Of a stretch of DNA of 64,000 nucleotides, positions 24,874 through 34,681 are shown in pieces. The stretch is taken from IMG/VR virus record IMGVR_UViG_3300030102_008735, positions 766 to 64,765 of that record; one strand, 5' to 3'. A model generated the notes under the pieces. It was not told where the DNA came from and searched no databases. It saw only the letters and a program-made list of their open reading frames with translations. Source of the stretch: a virus. Both the position numbers and the translations under genes were made by a program. Each line of letters begins with the position of its first letter. Within the stretch, counting starts at the first letter, position 1.

Positions 24874-26121
24874 ATGAAACACGCAACAATAATTCCTTTA
24901 ATAGGTGGTATGACACTTGCAAATAAAAAGATAACTGGTAAAGATCCAGAAGTTATATTATCATACTCACCGTTTAAGGCAAACGATAGTCACATAACCA
25001 AATATCTTCCAAAAGTACCATATAAAGTATTAGATGATATGGGAGATGATGAAAAAAATATATTAATTGAAAAACTAAAAGGAAAACTTGATTTTGTTTC
25101 AACTGTTTGTCCTTGTGCAGGATTGGCAGGTACAAATACTGCACCTAAAACAAGTAGTAAAGGTCGTGGAGCACATGCAGAACAAAATCAATGGATGTAT
25201 AAAAGTGCAAAGCTAATTTTAGAAGATATAAAACCAAAAGTATTTTGGGGAGAAAATGCGCCAGGCCTATTTACTAAAATGGGTGTAGAGGTTGCAGATA
25301 ATCTTAGAAAAATTGGTGAAGATGCAGGATATAGCTTTTCAATGATTAAGACAAATACAGAGCTACATGGAATACCTCAGAGAAGAATTAGAACATTTTA
25401 TTTTTTCTGGGATAGTCCTTCTCCACCACTCTTTAATTGGGTTAAGAGAGATACTCCAAAACTATTAGACTATCTTGGTGAAATACCAAAAGATGCAACA
25501 CAATTTGATATGAGAATATGGATGGATCCCGTTACTGTTAAATATCCACCATATAAATTTTTATTAGATAAATTAGGTTTGACTCATGAACAAATGGTTA
25601 AAAAAGTTGGAAAGGGAACTGTATTTAGATATATGCAAGACAATGATTTATTTGATGAGTGCCTAGACTGGCTAAAAGTACACGCACCAAATGATGGTCC
25701 TAGTGGAGGAAAACCTGGAACAAATACTTATATTGATATCATTAATCATATAAAAAATAAATTGGCTGATGGGAAAGGATATTGGGATAGTTCACCGCAT
25801 TTATTTCACGAATCATTTAATGCAGTTATTGGAAGAAATATGTTTGATGGTGTACATCCAATTGAAAATAGATATATGAGTGTTAGAGAATATATTCATA
25901 TGATGGGAATGCCTCATGACTTTGAACTTGACAATATTAAAAACATAAATCATATTGCACAAAATGTTCCTGTAGGTACGGCATCAGATATGACTCAACA
26001 TGTTGTTGACTATATAAACGGAAAGTCATCATTATCAGATTCAAAGTTTTTAAAACAAGATAATGTTTCTAGAAAAACTGATGTAATTACAAATGAAAAA
26101 CAACTTGAACTTTTTTCATAA
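24874..26121 (+). CDS. C5-cytosine DNA methyltransferase with clamp-like tail
   Basis: The 415-residue protein has the Dcm family motifs. The catalytic Cys loop is STVCPCAGLAG near residues 71-81. Motif VI is FWGENAPG near 127-134. Motif VIII is GIPQRRIRTFYFF near 166-178. The C-terminal motifs IX and X are YMSVREYIHMMGMPHDFEL, then AQNVPVGTASDM. The N-terminal SAM motif I is unusual (PLIGGMTLA instead of DLFAGxGG). The extreme C-terminus is NEKQLELFS (Q410-F414), like the sliding-clamp peptide. There is no restriction endonuclease beside it. It should make 5-methylcytosine, which is puzzling if all dCMP is hydroxymethylated. It may act on a subset or be repurposed. Confidence 0.8.
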   Translation: MKHATIIPLIGGMTLANKKITGKDPEVILSYSPFKANDSHITKYLPKVPYKVLDDMGDDEKNILIEKLKGKLDFVSTVCPCAGLAGTNTAPKTSSKGRGAHAEQNQWMYKSAKLILEDIKPKVFWGENAPGLFTKMGVEVADNLRKIGEDAGYSFSMIKTNTELHGIPQRRIRTFYFFWDSPSPPLFNWVKRDTPKLLDYLGEIPKDATQFDMRIWMDPVTVKYPPYKFLLDKLGLTHEQMVKKVGKGTVFRYMQDNDLFDECLDWLKVHAPNDGPSGGKPGTNTYIDIINHIKNKLADGKGYWDSSPHLFHESFNAVIGRNMFDGVHPIENRYMSVREYIHMMGMPHDFELDNIKNINHIAQNVPVGTASDMTQHVVDYINGKSSLSDSKFLKQDNVSRKTDVITNEKQLELFS

Positions 26122-26155
26122 AATATTTTTTTATATCGTGAGAAATGGTTATATT
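26121..26155 (+). promoter_or_regulatory. Phage promoter, T-box/N13/GTTATATT class (P6), leaderless
   Basis: TTTTTTTAT at 26126-26134, 13 bases, GTTATATT at 26148-26155. The next ATG at 26162 is only six bases after the TATATT hexamer, so transcription should start at or next to the start codon. No ribosome-binding sequence can fit in the mRNA. Confidence 0.7.
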
Positions 26156-26161
26156 TAATAT

Positions 26162-26389
26162 ATGTCACCGGAAATACAAAAAATAATATATGAAGCAGCC
26201 ATAAAGGCAGGTGACGAACTAAAAGGTAAACTGCCTCCCCACCGCTTTCATCCTAATGGAAGAAACCCATATGCGCATGTATTCGAGAGAATAAAAAGTA
26301 AAATGGGTAAAAGCTATAAGGAATGTCAAGACTGGGAGGCAGATAAAATATTGGATTTAATAGAATACTATGTTAAAAATCCATGCTAA
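26162..26389 (+). CDS. Small protein with HPNGRNPYAHV motif, 75 aa
   Basis: The 75-residue protein has an N-terminal helix (IQKIIYEAAIKAGDEL), then a striking central motif RFHPNGRNPYAHVFERIK near residues 28-45, and a C-terminal helix (WEADKILDLIEYYVKN). The H-P-x-G-R-N-P-Y-x-H block resembles segments I have seen in phage and plasmid proteins of unknown function. The start is directly downstream of promoter P6 with no room for a leader. It precedes the main DNA polymerase by 22 bases and may be a regulator or accessory of replication. Confidence 0.55.
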   Translation: MSPEIQKIIYEAAIKAGDELKGKLPPHRFHPNGRNPYAHVFERIKSKMGKSYKECQDWEADKILDLIEYYVKNPC

Positions 26390-26411
26390 CTAATAATAAA
26401 ATTATTGCTAT

Positions 26412-28898
26412 ATGAAAAACAATTTTAAACTATCAAGAATTACAAGTAAATTTGACAAAGGTTATTTTAACATATATCAATTTGGTTATGATGAAAACAA
26501 TAAATTTGTAACTAAAGTTGATAAAATAAGAGACTATTTTTACTACTCTGCAAATAACATTGATGATATAATGGACACACCTAACATGGATTTTGGGGAT
26601 ACACAGTTCTATGATAGCTTTAATGGTGAAAAAGTAAATAAAGTTTTCTATAATTCCATAAAGATAAAAAATAAAATTGTTAGAGAAAAAGCACCAAGAA
26701 CATATCATGGAGATGTAAGCCCAGAGTTTAAACATATACTCGATAAAGGTTTAGAATGGACTAATAATAGACATATTATTTATTATGATATTGAGACATG
26801 GGTAGACTTAGAAAATCCAACGGACAATAAACCAGAAAATGCCAAACAACCAATAACATCAATACAGTGTTATTCAACTGATAAGAAACAATATTTTGTA
26901 TTTGCATGGCACCCAGAAAAAACAAAAGACTTATCTGAGCCTTCAATGAAAACTGAAGGAAACACAACTTATGTAATGTGTAAAGATGAAGAAGATGTAA
27001 TTATGGGATTCATAAATTTACTATCAATTAGTCATTGTGATATTTTAACAGGGTGGTACTGTTCAGGTTATGATATGCCATACATTATTAATAGATGTAA
27101 AAAACTAGGACTACCTTATGAAGAGATATCTCCAATCAAAGATGTATTTATGAAAAGGCGTGGTGAATATTGGAGAATTAACATACGAGGACTAGATCAC
27201 GTTGATATGATGGAGGCTTTACAAGATATGGGTTACAATCTTCCTAATTGGAAATTAGCAACGGCATCAAAGGAAATACTTGGTATGGGCGAAATGGAAA
27301 AGTTAACAGAAGTCACTTGGAGAGATTGGATTGATAACTTTGACGGATTTATTAAGTATGGTATACGTGATGTACAAATATTGAAAGAAATATCTGAAAA
27401 GATACAGATGTTTGAATTATATACAACATTACAGCAAATTAGTAACATAGAAATATTAACACATGCATTTTTTAAATCGGTTGTAGTTGATAACTATATA
27501 CTTAAAGAATTTCATGGCCAACTTGCGTTTCCAACTAGAAGAACAGGAAAAAGACAAAATTACGCCGGAGCAATAGTGTTCAATCCAACAGAACCCGGCC
27601 GCCATAAAGATGTAACTGTAATGGACTATACTTCACTATATCCTACAAGCATTATGGCATTTAACATTAGCCCAGAAACATTTATATGTTCTAAGCAACA
27701 ATGTGATTCTGCAGGATTTAAAATAGATGAAGTCATTGATAAATTAAAATCAGAAAATACTCCTTACATAGATACTGGAGAAGACAGTACTTTATTTGGT
27801 GATAGATATCTTTTTTATGGCCATGATGAAAAGGAAGGACTATTACCTTATGTATTAAGAAAGCTTTTTCTAAAAAGAGTTGAAATAAATAAAAACTTAT
27901 CGGAAGGTAAATATAAAGGTGATGAAAAAATTGCAATGGAAAAAAGGCAATGGACCTATAAGATCATCTTAAACAGTGCTTATGGTGCAATGGGATTCCC
28001 ATTCTTTAGATTATATAAACCTGAATGTGCAGATGCAATTACATACTTTGCAAGACAGGCATTAAAGTTTGCAACCGTTAAGTTTAATAGTGATCATAAA
28101 GTTTTATATGGTGATACTGATAGTATATTTGTAAAGTCAAATGGAAAGTCTGAAAATGAAATGAAAGATGCATTGGTTGAATTTAATCATCAATTAAGAA
28201 ATGAATTTATAGCAAAATACAATACAGGACTACCAGATGAATATATGTTAATGGACCTTAAGTTTGAATATGATTTAGAATACATATATTTTGGAAACTC
28301 AAAAAAGAGATACTATGGAATAGTAAGGGATACAGGTAAAAAGTATATTAGAGGTATGAACATTATTCGTAAAGATGCACCAACATTTTTAAAGAAGGCA
28401 TTAAATGTTGTAACTGAAATGGCTGTAAGAGACAAATTAACATTGGATCATTTAGTAAAGTTAAGACAGAAAATAACAACTATTGACTATAAGGATATTG
28501 GAATATCAAAAAAGTTTACTAAAAAGTTTAATCAGTATACAAAAAATAAACCTCAACATATAAAGGCATCAATGTGGGCCAATGATAAATTAGGAACATC
28601 AATTACACATACAGATACTCCATATCTATTTTATATAAAAAGTAAATGTGAAGATGATCTTAAACCTAAAGAAAGACAAACTGCAATATGTTTAAACGAA
28701 GAAGATTTGCATCTAATAGATAAGCATAATGAAATATTTGAAATTGATTATGATACATACTATAAGAAGCAAGTAACTGAACAATTAAAAGAATTTGATT
28801 TAATACCAAACGTAAAAAAGTTACTAGAAAATGAAAAAAATAACAATGAATTTAATATTTATTCTGGTAAAGAGGTTACAGGATCACATATAAATTAG
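26412..28898 (+). CDS. Family B replicative DNA polymerase (gp43-like)
   Basis: This 828-residue polymerase has an intact proofreading domain and palm. Exo I is IIYYDIETW near residues 118-126. Exo II is ILTGWYCSGYDMPYII near 209-224. Exo III is YGIRDVQILKEI. Polymerase motif A is VTVMDYTSLYPTSIMAFN near 401-418, motif B is YKIILNSAYGAMG near 516-528, and motif C is VLYGDTDSIFVKS near 564-576. The C-terminus (EVTGSHIN) shows no clear clamp peptide. This is the likely main replicase, and the PolA-like protein at 4611 is the extra one. It is preceded by the 75-aa gene and probably driven from P6. Confidence 0.93.
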   Translation: MKNNFKLSRITSKFDKGYFNIYQFGYDENNKFVTKVDKIRDYFYYSANNIDDIMDTPNMDFGDTQFYDSFNGEKVNKVFYNSIKIKNKIVREKAPRTYHGDVSPEFKHILDKGLEWTNNRHIIYYDIETWVDLENPTDNKPENAKQPITSIQCYSTDKKQYFVFAWHPEKTKDLSEPSMKTEGNTTYVMCKDEEDVIMGFINLLSISHCDILTGWYCSGYDMPYIINRCKKLGLPYEEISPIKDVFMKRRGEYWRINIRGLDHVDMMEALQDMGYNLPNWKLATASKEILGMGEMEKLTEVTWRDWIDNFDGFIKYGIRDVQILKEISEKIQMFELYTTLQQISNIEILTHAFFKSVVVDNYILKEFHGQLAFPTRRTGKRQNYAGAIVFNPTEPGRHKDVTVMDYTSLYPTSIMAFNISPETFICSKQQCDSAGFKIDEVIDKLKSENTPYIDTGEDSTLFGDRYLFYGHDEKEGLLPYVLRKLFLKRVEINKNLSEGKYKGDEKIAMEKRQWTYKIILNSAYGAMGFPFFRLYKPECADAITYFARQALKFATVKFNSDHKVLYGDTDSIFVKSNGKSENEMKDALVEFNHQLRNEFIAKYNTGLPDEYMLMDLKFEYDLEYIYFGNSKKRYYGIVRDTGKKYIRGMNIIRKDAPTFLKKALNVVTEMAVRDKLTLDHLVKLRQKITTIDYKDIGISKKFTKKFNQYTKNKPQHIKASMWANDKLGTSITHTDTPYLFYIKSKCEDDLKPKERQTAICLNEEDLHLIDKHNEIFEIDYDTYYKKQVTEQLKEFDLIPNVKKLLENEKNNNEFNIYSGKEVTGSHIN

Positions 28899-28900
28899 TT

Positions 28901-29197
28901 ATGAAAAATTACTATCAACAATATTTAGACAATCATTCAAATCCAAAATGTAGACTATTACATTTTATTGGACAGTGGTTTACAATATTTTTTACAATTG
29001 GTGTAATTTATTTTCAGTACTGGTTATTGGTACCTTTTATTCCTCTAGTAGTATATCCTTTTGCAATAAGTGGCCATTACTTTTTTGGCAACAAAGGTGA
29101 AAAACCATCATTTACTAAAATGGGATTTTTACAAGCAAAGCTATCCGATTGGAAAATGTTTTTTGATATACTACGAGGAAAGATAACAATATGGTAA
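28901..29197 (+). CDS. Mpo1/DUF962-like membrane protein
   Basis: The 98-residue protein fits the Mpo1-like (DUF962) family: YLDNHSNPKCRLLHFIGQW (H12, H21) at the start, two hydrophobic helices (about residues 25-55), and PFAISGHYFFGNKGEKP (H59) after them. In yeast and bacteria the family uses iron bound by His residues to shorten 2-hydroxy fatty acids. In a phage it would be an auxiliary lipid gene acting at the inner membrane. It follows the polymerase gene by two bases and precedes groES. The reaction is inferred from the family. Confidence 0.65.
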   Translation: MKNYYQQYLDNHSNPKCRLLHFIGQWFTIFFTIGVIYFQYWLLVPFIPLVVYPFAISGHYFFGNKGEKPSFTKMGFLQAKLSDWKMFFDILRGKITIW

Positions 29198-29217
29198 AAT
29201 TAATTTAGGAGATAAAA

Positions 29218-31158
<1,941 letters not shown>

Positions 31159-31159
<1 letters not shown>

Positions 31160-31410
31160 TGAATATGAATAAAAACCAAGGGTTAAATCTAAATATAAAT
31201 CCAAATGAATTGGATGATGTTGTTTGCGATAGTTGTGGAAACTCTACATTTATACAGGCAGTACTATTAAAAAGAATTCCGGCATCTCTATCGCCAAATG
31301 GAAAAAAGACTTTTTTACCAATGCCTATATTTGAATGTAGTGAATGTGGAAATGTAAACGATGAATTGATACCTAAAGTAAAAGGAAGTGATGACGAAAT
31401 TATCAAATAA
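31159..31410 (+). CDS. Zinc-ribbon phage protein, 83 aa
   Basis: The start overlaps the groEL stop (TAATG). The protein has a clear four-Cys zinc ribbon: VVCDSCGNSTFIQ near residues 22-34 and FECSECGNVNDEL near 58-70 (two CxxC knuckles). The linking strands KRIPASLSPNGKKTFLPMP are typical of a small ribbon protein that is, from memory, common in marine T4-like phages. Such ribbons bind DNA, RNA or RNA polymerase. No experimentally defined role is known to me. It overlaps the next gene. Confidence 0.65.
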
Positions 31411-31597
31411 GGTAGAACATCCAAACCACTATAACCAAGGAATTGAAATGTGGGACTATGCAATGTCTCATAATCTTGATTTTATGGAAGGTAATATTGT
31501 AAAATATGTTACCAGGTGGCGTCACAAAAATGGAATTGAAGACCTACTCAAAGCCAAACAATACCTTGATAAGCTTGTAGAAAAAAACACTAAATAA
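31391..31597 (+). CDS. DUF3310-like protein, 68 aa
   Basis: The protein carries the DUF3310 signature: VEHPNHYNQGIEMWDYAMSH, then FMEGNIVKYVTRWRHKNGIE, then DLLKAKQYLDKLVE. The family is often labelled nucleotide kinase-like because of T7 gp1.7. I choose the ATG at 31391 over the in-frame GTG at 31388, because AGGA at 31383-31386 would sit too close to the GTG. It overlaps the zinc-ribbon gene by 20 bases and is followed by promoter P7. A role in the deoxynucleotide supply is plausible. Confidence 0.7.
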   Translation: MTKLSNKVEHPNHYNQGIEMWDYAMSHNLDFMEGNIVKYVTRWRHKNGIEDLLKAKQYLDKLVEKNTK

Positions 31598-31627
31598 TTT
31601 TTTTATCCCAATAGAAATGGTTATATT
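31593..31627 (+). promoter_or_regulatory. Phage promoter, T-box/N13/GTTATATT class (P7), leaderless
   Basis: TTTTTTTAT at 31598-31606, 13 bases, GTTATATT at 31620-31627. The ATG of the nuclease gene is at 31633, five bases after the hexamer, so the predicted mRNA has essentially no leader. This is the last site of the class in the window. Confidence 0.7.
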
Positions 31628-31632
31628 TAGTT

Positions 31633-32559
31633 ATGCAACTTAAAACACCTAGAGATTTAGCAATAAAGGCAAGAATGATGGGTAAGAAGACAATTTCTTA
31701 CAGTCAATTCAATATGTATAAAACTTGCCCGCATCAATGGAAGTTAAACTATATAGATAAACATAGGGACTTTGAACCTTCTATATATCTAACATTTGGT
31801 ACCTCCATGCATGAAGTTATTCAACATTATTTAGATGTTATGTACAATGACTCAATAAAGGCGGCTGATAATATTGATCTTCATAAAATGCTTAAAGAAA
31901 GAATGGCACATAATTACAAGGAGACTTGCGATGAATTTGGTGAACACTTTTCTAGTAAAGATGAAATGATGGAGTTTTACTGGGATGGAGTTGAAATCAT
32001 AGATTATCTAAAAAGAAAGCGTGGTGGATACTTTAGCAAAAAAAATTGTGAGTTGGTTGGAATTGAAATGCCTATTTTCCATGAAATAGAATCCAATCCA
32101 AATATTATGATGACTGGATTTATTGATCTTGTCATTAAAGAACATGATAGGATAAAAATAATAGATATAAAAACCAGTACTATGGGATGGAAACCTGCAC
32201 AGAAAAAACAAAATGGTGACCAACTTAGAATCTATAAGGAATATTTTGCAAAACAATATCATGTTGATGTTAAAGATATAGAAGTTGAATATTTTATTGT
32301 TAAAAGAAAATTATATGAAAATTTAGATTTTCCTCAAAGAAGAATACAGCAATATAGGCCTGCTGCCGGTAAACCAAGTTTATCAAAGGTAAATAAAAAT
32401 TTAAATAAATTTATTAAGGAAGCATTTACAGTTGATGGAAAACATAACAAGGACGGTATATACCCAGCAATAAAAGGCGAAAAGAATAAAAATTGTAGAT
32501 GGTGTCCCTTTAAAACTAATTATGAATTATGTCCTAAGGAAAATAGAGTATTGGTATGA
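31633..32559 (+). CDS. Cas4/RecB-type PD-(D/E)XK nuclease with Fe-S cysteines
   Basis: The 308-residue protein has the RecB-like nuclease core. The N-terminal Cys is in YKTCPHQWKLNYI (near residue 35), and the family helix FGTSMHEVIQHYL supplies the catalytic His. The active site is MMTGFIDLVIKEHDRIKIIDIKTS near 158-181 (Asp...D-x-K). The C-terminal cysteines CRWCPFKTNYELC complete a four-Cys iron-sulfur site as in Cas4, AddB and Dna2. It likely resects DNA ends or processes single strands during recombination-dependent replication. No CRISPR array or other cas gene is visible, so an immune role is not supported. It is transcribed from leaderless promoter P7. Confidence 0.8.
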   Translation: MQLKTPRDLAIKARMMGKKTISYSQFNMYKTCPHQWKLNYIDKHRDFEPSIYLTFGTSMHEVIQHYLDVMYNDSIKAADNIDLHKMLKERMAHNYKETCDEFGEHFSSKDEMMEFYWDGVEIIDYLKRKRGGYFSKKNCELVGIEMPIFHEIESNPNIMMTGFIDLVIKEHDRIKIIDIKTSTMGWKPAQKKQNGDQLRIYKEYFAKQYHVDVKDIEVEYFIVKRKLYENLDFPQRRIQQYRPAAGKPSLSKVNKNLNKFIKEAFTVDGKHNKDGIYPAIKGEKNKNCRWCPFKTNYELCPKENRVLV

Positions 32560-32954
32560 AGATTGGAGTTATAGGAAATTCAAGATATGAAAACAAAAGA
32601 CGAATAAAAAAAGTCATATTTGATCTTAAGAATAGGTTTGGTGATAAATTAATTGTTGCAACTCTAGGAAACAGAAATGGTGCAGAAAAATATGTAAAGA
32701 AATATGTACTAGAAATGGGAATGCAATATAAAGAATTTAATCCTGCGCATACGCAAAAAACTTTATACAGTGCAATGAATGAATCATACTACAATAAACC
32801 ATATCGTCCTAGAAATTTTTTTCATAGAAATACAATGTTAGTAAAATATATTGACTACATAATTGCATTTATTGATAATGCACCAGAAACTGGGATTGAT
32901 GATATTTTAAAAAATGCAAAAAAATTTGAAAAAAAAGTAATGGTAATTGAATAA
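32556..32954 (+). CDS. SLOG/DprA-like Rossmann protein
   Basis: The 132-residue protein begins MKIGVIGNSRYENKRRIKKV, like the phosphate-binding start of SLOG/DUF2493 proteins (G-S/N-R-x-F). It continues with VATLGNRNGAEKYVKKY, matching the 'G-x-x-x-G-A-D' turn, and ends with strands YIIAFIDNAP and KVMVIE. SLOG proteins bind nucleotides or their derivatives and some act as sensors. It overlaps the nuclease gene by ATGA. A role in binding a nucleotide signal or DNA is inferred. Confidence 0.6.
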   Translation: MKIGVIGNSRYENKRRIKKVIFDLKNRFGDKLIVATLGNRNGAEKYVKKYVLEMGMQYKEFNPAHTQKTLYSAMNESYYNKPYRPRNFFHRNTMLVKYIDYIIAFIDNAPETGIDDILKNAKKFEKKVMVIE

Positions 32955-33011
32955 TATTTGTTTCATTTATATATTTATATTCAAATATATAGATATACAA
33001 GGATATGAATT
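32955..33011 (+). promoter_or_regulatory. AT-rich control region before the RHH gene
   Basis: This 57-base gap carries TATTTATAT at 32973-32981, a motif that also appears in seven other intergenic gaps, followed by AATATATAGATATAC. Short imperfect direct repeats of ATATA/GATATA fit the spaced half-sites an RHH repressor often binds. AAGGATATG gives a weak ribosome site for the gene at 33012. Confidence 0.35.
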
Positions 33012-33200
33012 ATGAAAAATGGATTGATGAAATTAACTTCTGTAAAAATTAAAAATGATTTACATCGTAAGTTTAAAATTAAATGTATTGAGGATGATAT
33101 AACAATTCAAAAAATACTAAACAGGTCTATACATTTATACTTAAATAATCGTGATTTTAAGCAAAAAATATTAGAAACAACAATTGGAAACAATTTATAG
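33012..33200 (+). CDS. Ribbon-helix-helix DNA-binding protein
   Basis: The 62-residue protein fits an RHH/CopG fold. LTSVKIKNDLHRKFKIK is the beta-strand and first helix, and ITIQKILNRSIHLYLNN is the second helix. Such proteins dimerise and insert the strand pair into the major groove as repressors or activators. It has its own 57-base upstream gap with TATTTATAT at 32973-32981 and a run of AT-rich direct repeats that could be its operator. It stands at the border between the replication genes and the glycan island, so it could regulate that switch. Confidence 0.7.
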   Translation: MKNGLMKLTSVKIKNDLHRKFKIKCIEDDITIQKILNRSIHLYLNNRDFKQKILETTIGNNL

Positions 33201-33217
33201 ATTAAGGAATAAAGGTT

Positions 33218-34678
33218 ATGGATATAAAATTACCAAAATTAAAAAAGATTAATCTCAACAAAGTAAAAAAGAAAAAGATACTTTTAATGTCAGATGACAT
33301 GAGGGTACATAGCGGTATAGGAACAATGTCAAAAGAATGTGTAATTGGTACTGTACATAAATATGACTGGGTACAATTGGCAGGTGCAATAAAACATCCA
33401 GAGGAAGGAAAGGTTATTGATATGTCAGCTGATGTTGCAAAACTATCAGGAGTTGATGATGCATCAGTTAAACTATACCCAATAACAGGATATGGAAGTT
33501 CCGATATCTTACGCCAAATAATTGATCTTGAAAAACCAGATGCAATACTACATTTTACAGATCCAAGATTTTGGGGATGGTTATATAATATGGAACATGA
33601 AGTAAGACAACAAATTCCAATAATGTATTACAACATCTGGGATGATCTCCCATACCCACATTGGAATGAAAATTTTTATGAATCATGCGATTTACTTATG
33701 GCAATATCAAAACAAACATATAACATTAATGCAAATGTTTGTCAAAGAAAGCCTAGGACAGATTGGGACTTAACATATGTACCTCATGGAATAGATGAAA
33801 AATCGTACTTTCCAATAACTCAAGATCATAAAAATTATGAAGATTATATAAAATTTAAAAATCATTCACTCAATAATAAGGAATATGATTTTATTTTAAT
33901 GTACAATAGTAGAAACATTAGAAGAAAAAGTACCTCAGATTTAATGTTAGCATTTAGATTATTTTGTGATAGCATTCCTAAAGAAAAGGCAGATAAATGT
34001 GTAATTATACTACACACAGATCCTGTTGATGATGCAGGTACTGATTTACCAGCCGTATCTAAAAACATAATGAATGGTCACAATGTTATATTTTCAAATA
34101 AAAAACTTGATAGCAAGCACTTAAACTATTTATATAATATGGCAGATCTAGGATGTAATATTAGTTCAGCCGAAGGGTTTGGATTAAGCTGTATGGAATC
34201 AATAATGTCAGGAACTCCAGTGTTAGTCAACTGCATAGGAGGTTTACAGGACCAACTAGGACTAACAAAGGACGATGGTACACCTGTTACATTAGAAGAT
34301 TATAACACTAAGTGGCCAAGTAATAGTGATGGAAAATATAAAAATCATGGCGAATGGTCGTATGTTGTATGGCCTCAACATAATCTTCAAGGTTCTCCAA
34401 TGACACCATACATTTATGATTCAAATTGTAACATTAGAGATGTGGCATTACAAATAAAAAAGGCATATGAAAATAGAGATAAGTTAAAAAAGCAAGGTTT
34501 AGTTGGTAGGGAATGGGCAATTGAGAATGGATTCACTGCAAAAGGAATGTGTGATTCAATGATTAAATCTATTGAAGGTTGCTTTGAAAATTGGAAACCT
34601 AGAAAAAGATTTACATTAATTGATACTAATGAACCTAAACCGATATACCCAGATGGTATAATATTGGAGGAGATATAA
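33218..34678 (+). CDS. Glycosyltransferase, GT-B (GT4-like)
   Basis: The 486-residue protein has a basic N-terminal tail (KLPKLKKINLNKVKKKK) and then a GT-B fold. KILLMSDDMRVHSGIGTMSK is the acceptor-domain start. FILMYNSRNIRRKSTSDLML begins the donor domain. The nucleotide-sugar loop AEGFGLSCMESIMSGTPVLV carries the E-x7-E motif near residues 319-338. It opens the glycan island. AAAGG lies nine bases upstream of the ATG. The acceptor and sugar are not readable. The Lys-rich tail suggests binding to membrane phospholipid or nucleic acid. Confidence 0.8.
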   Translation: MDIKLPKLKKINLNKVKKKKILLMSDDMRVHSGIGTMSKECVIGTVHKYDWVQLAGAIKHPEEGKVIDMSADVAKLSGVDDASVKLYPITGYGSSDILRQIIDLEKPDAILHFTDPRFWGWLYNMEHEVRQQIPIMYYNIWDDLPYPHWNENFYESCDLLMAISKQTYNINANVCQRKPRTDWDLTYVPHGIDEKSYFPITQDHKNYEDYIKFKNHSLNNKEYDFILMYNSRNIRRKSTSDLMLAFRLFCDSIPKEKADKCVIILHTDPVDDAGTDLPAVSKNIMNGHNVIFSNKKLDSKHLNYLYNMADLGCNISSAEGFGLSCMESIMSGTPVLVNCIGGLQDQLGLTKDDGTPVTLEDYNTKWPSNSDGKYKNHGEWSYVVWPQHNLQGSPMTPYIYDSNCNIRDVALQIKKAYENRDKLKKQGLVGREWAIENGFTAKGMCDSMIKSIEGCFENWKPRKRFTLIDTNEPKPIYPDGIILEEI

Positions 34679-34681
34679 GTT

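Noticed and set aside
24874-26121. Restriction-modification system
   Set aside because: A methyltransferase is present but neither neighbour has a restriction nuclease motif; the clamp-like tail fits a replication-linked role better.
31633-32559. CRISPR-Cas locus based on the Cas4-like nuclease
   Set aside because: No direct-repeat array, cas1, cas2 or effector gene is visible; Cas4-like nucleases are common in phages for recombination.
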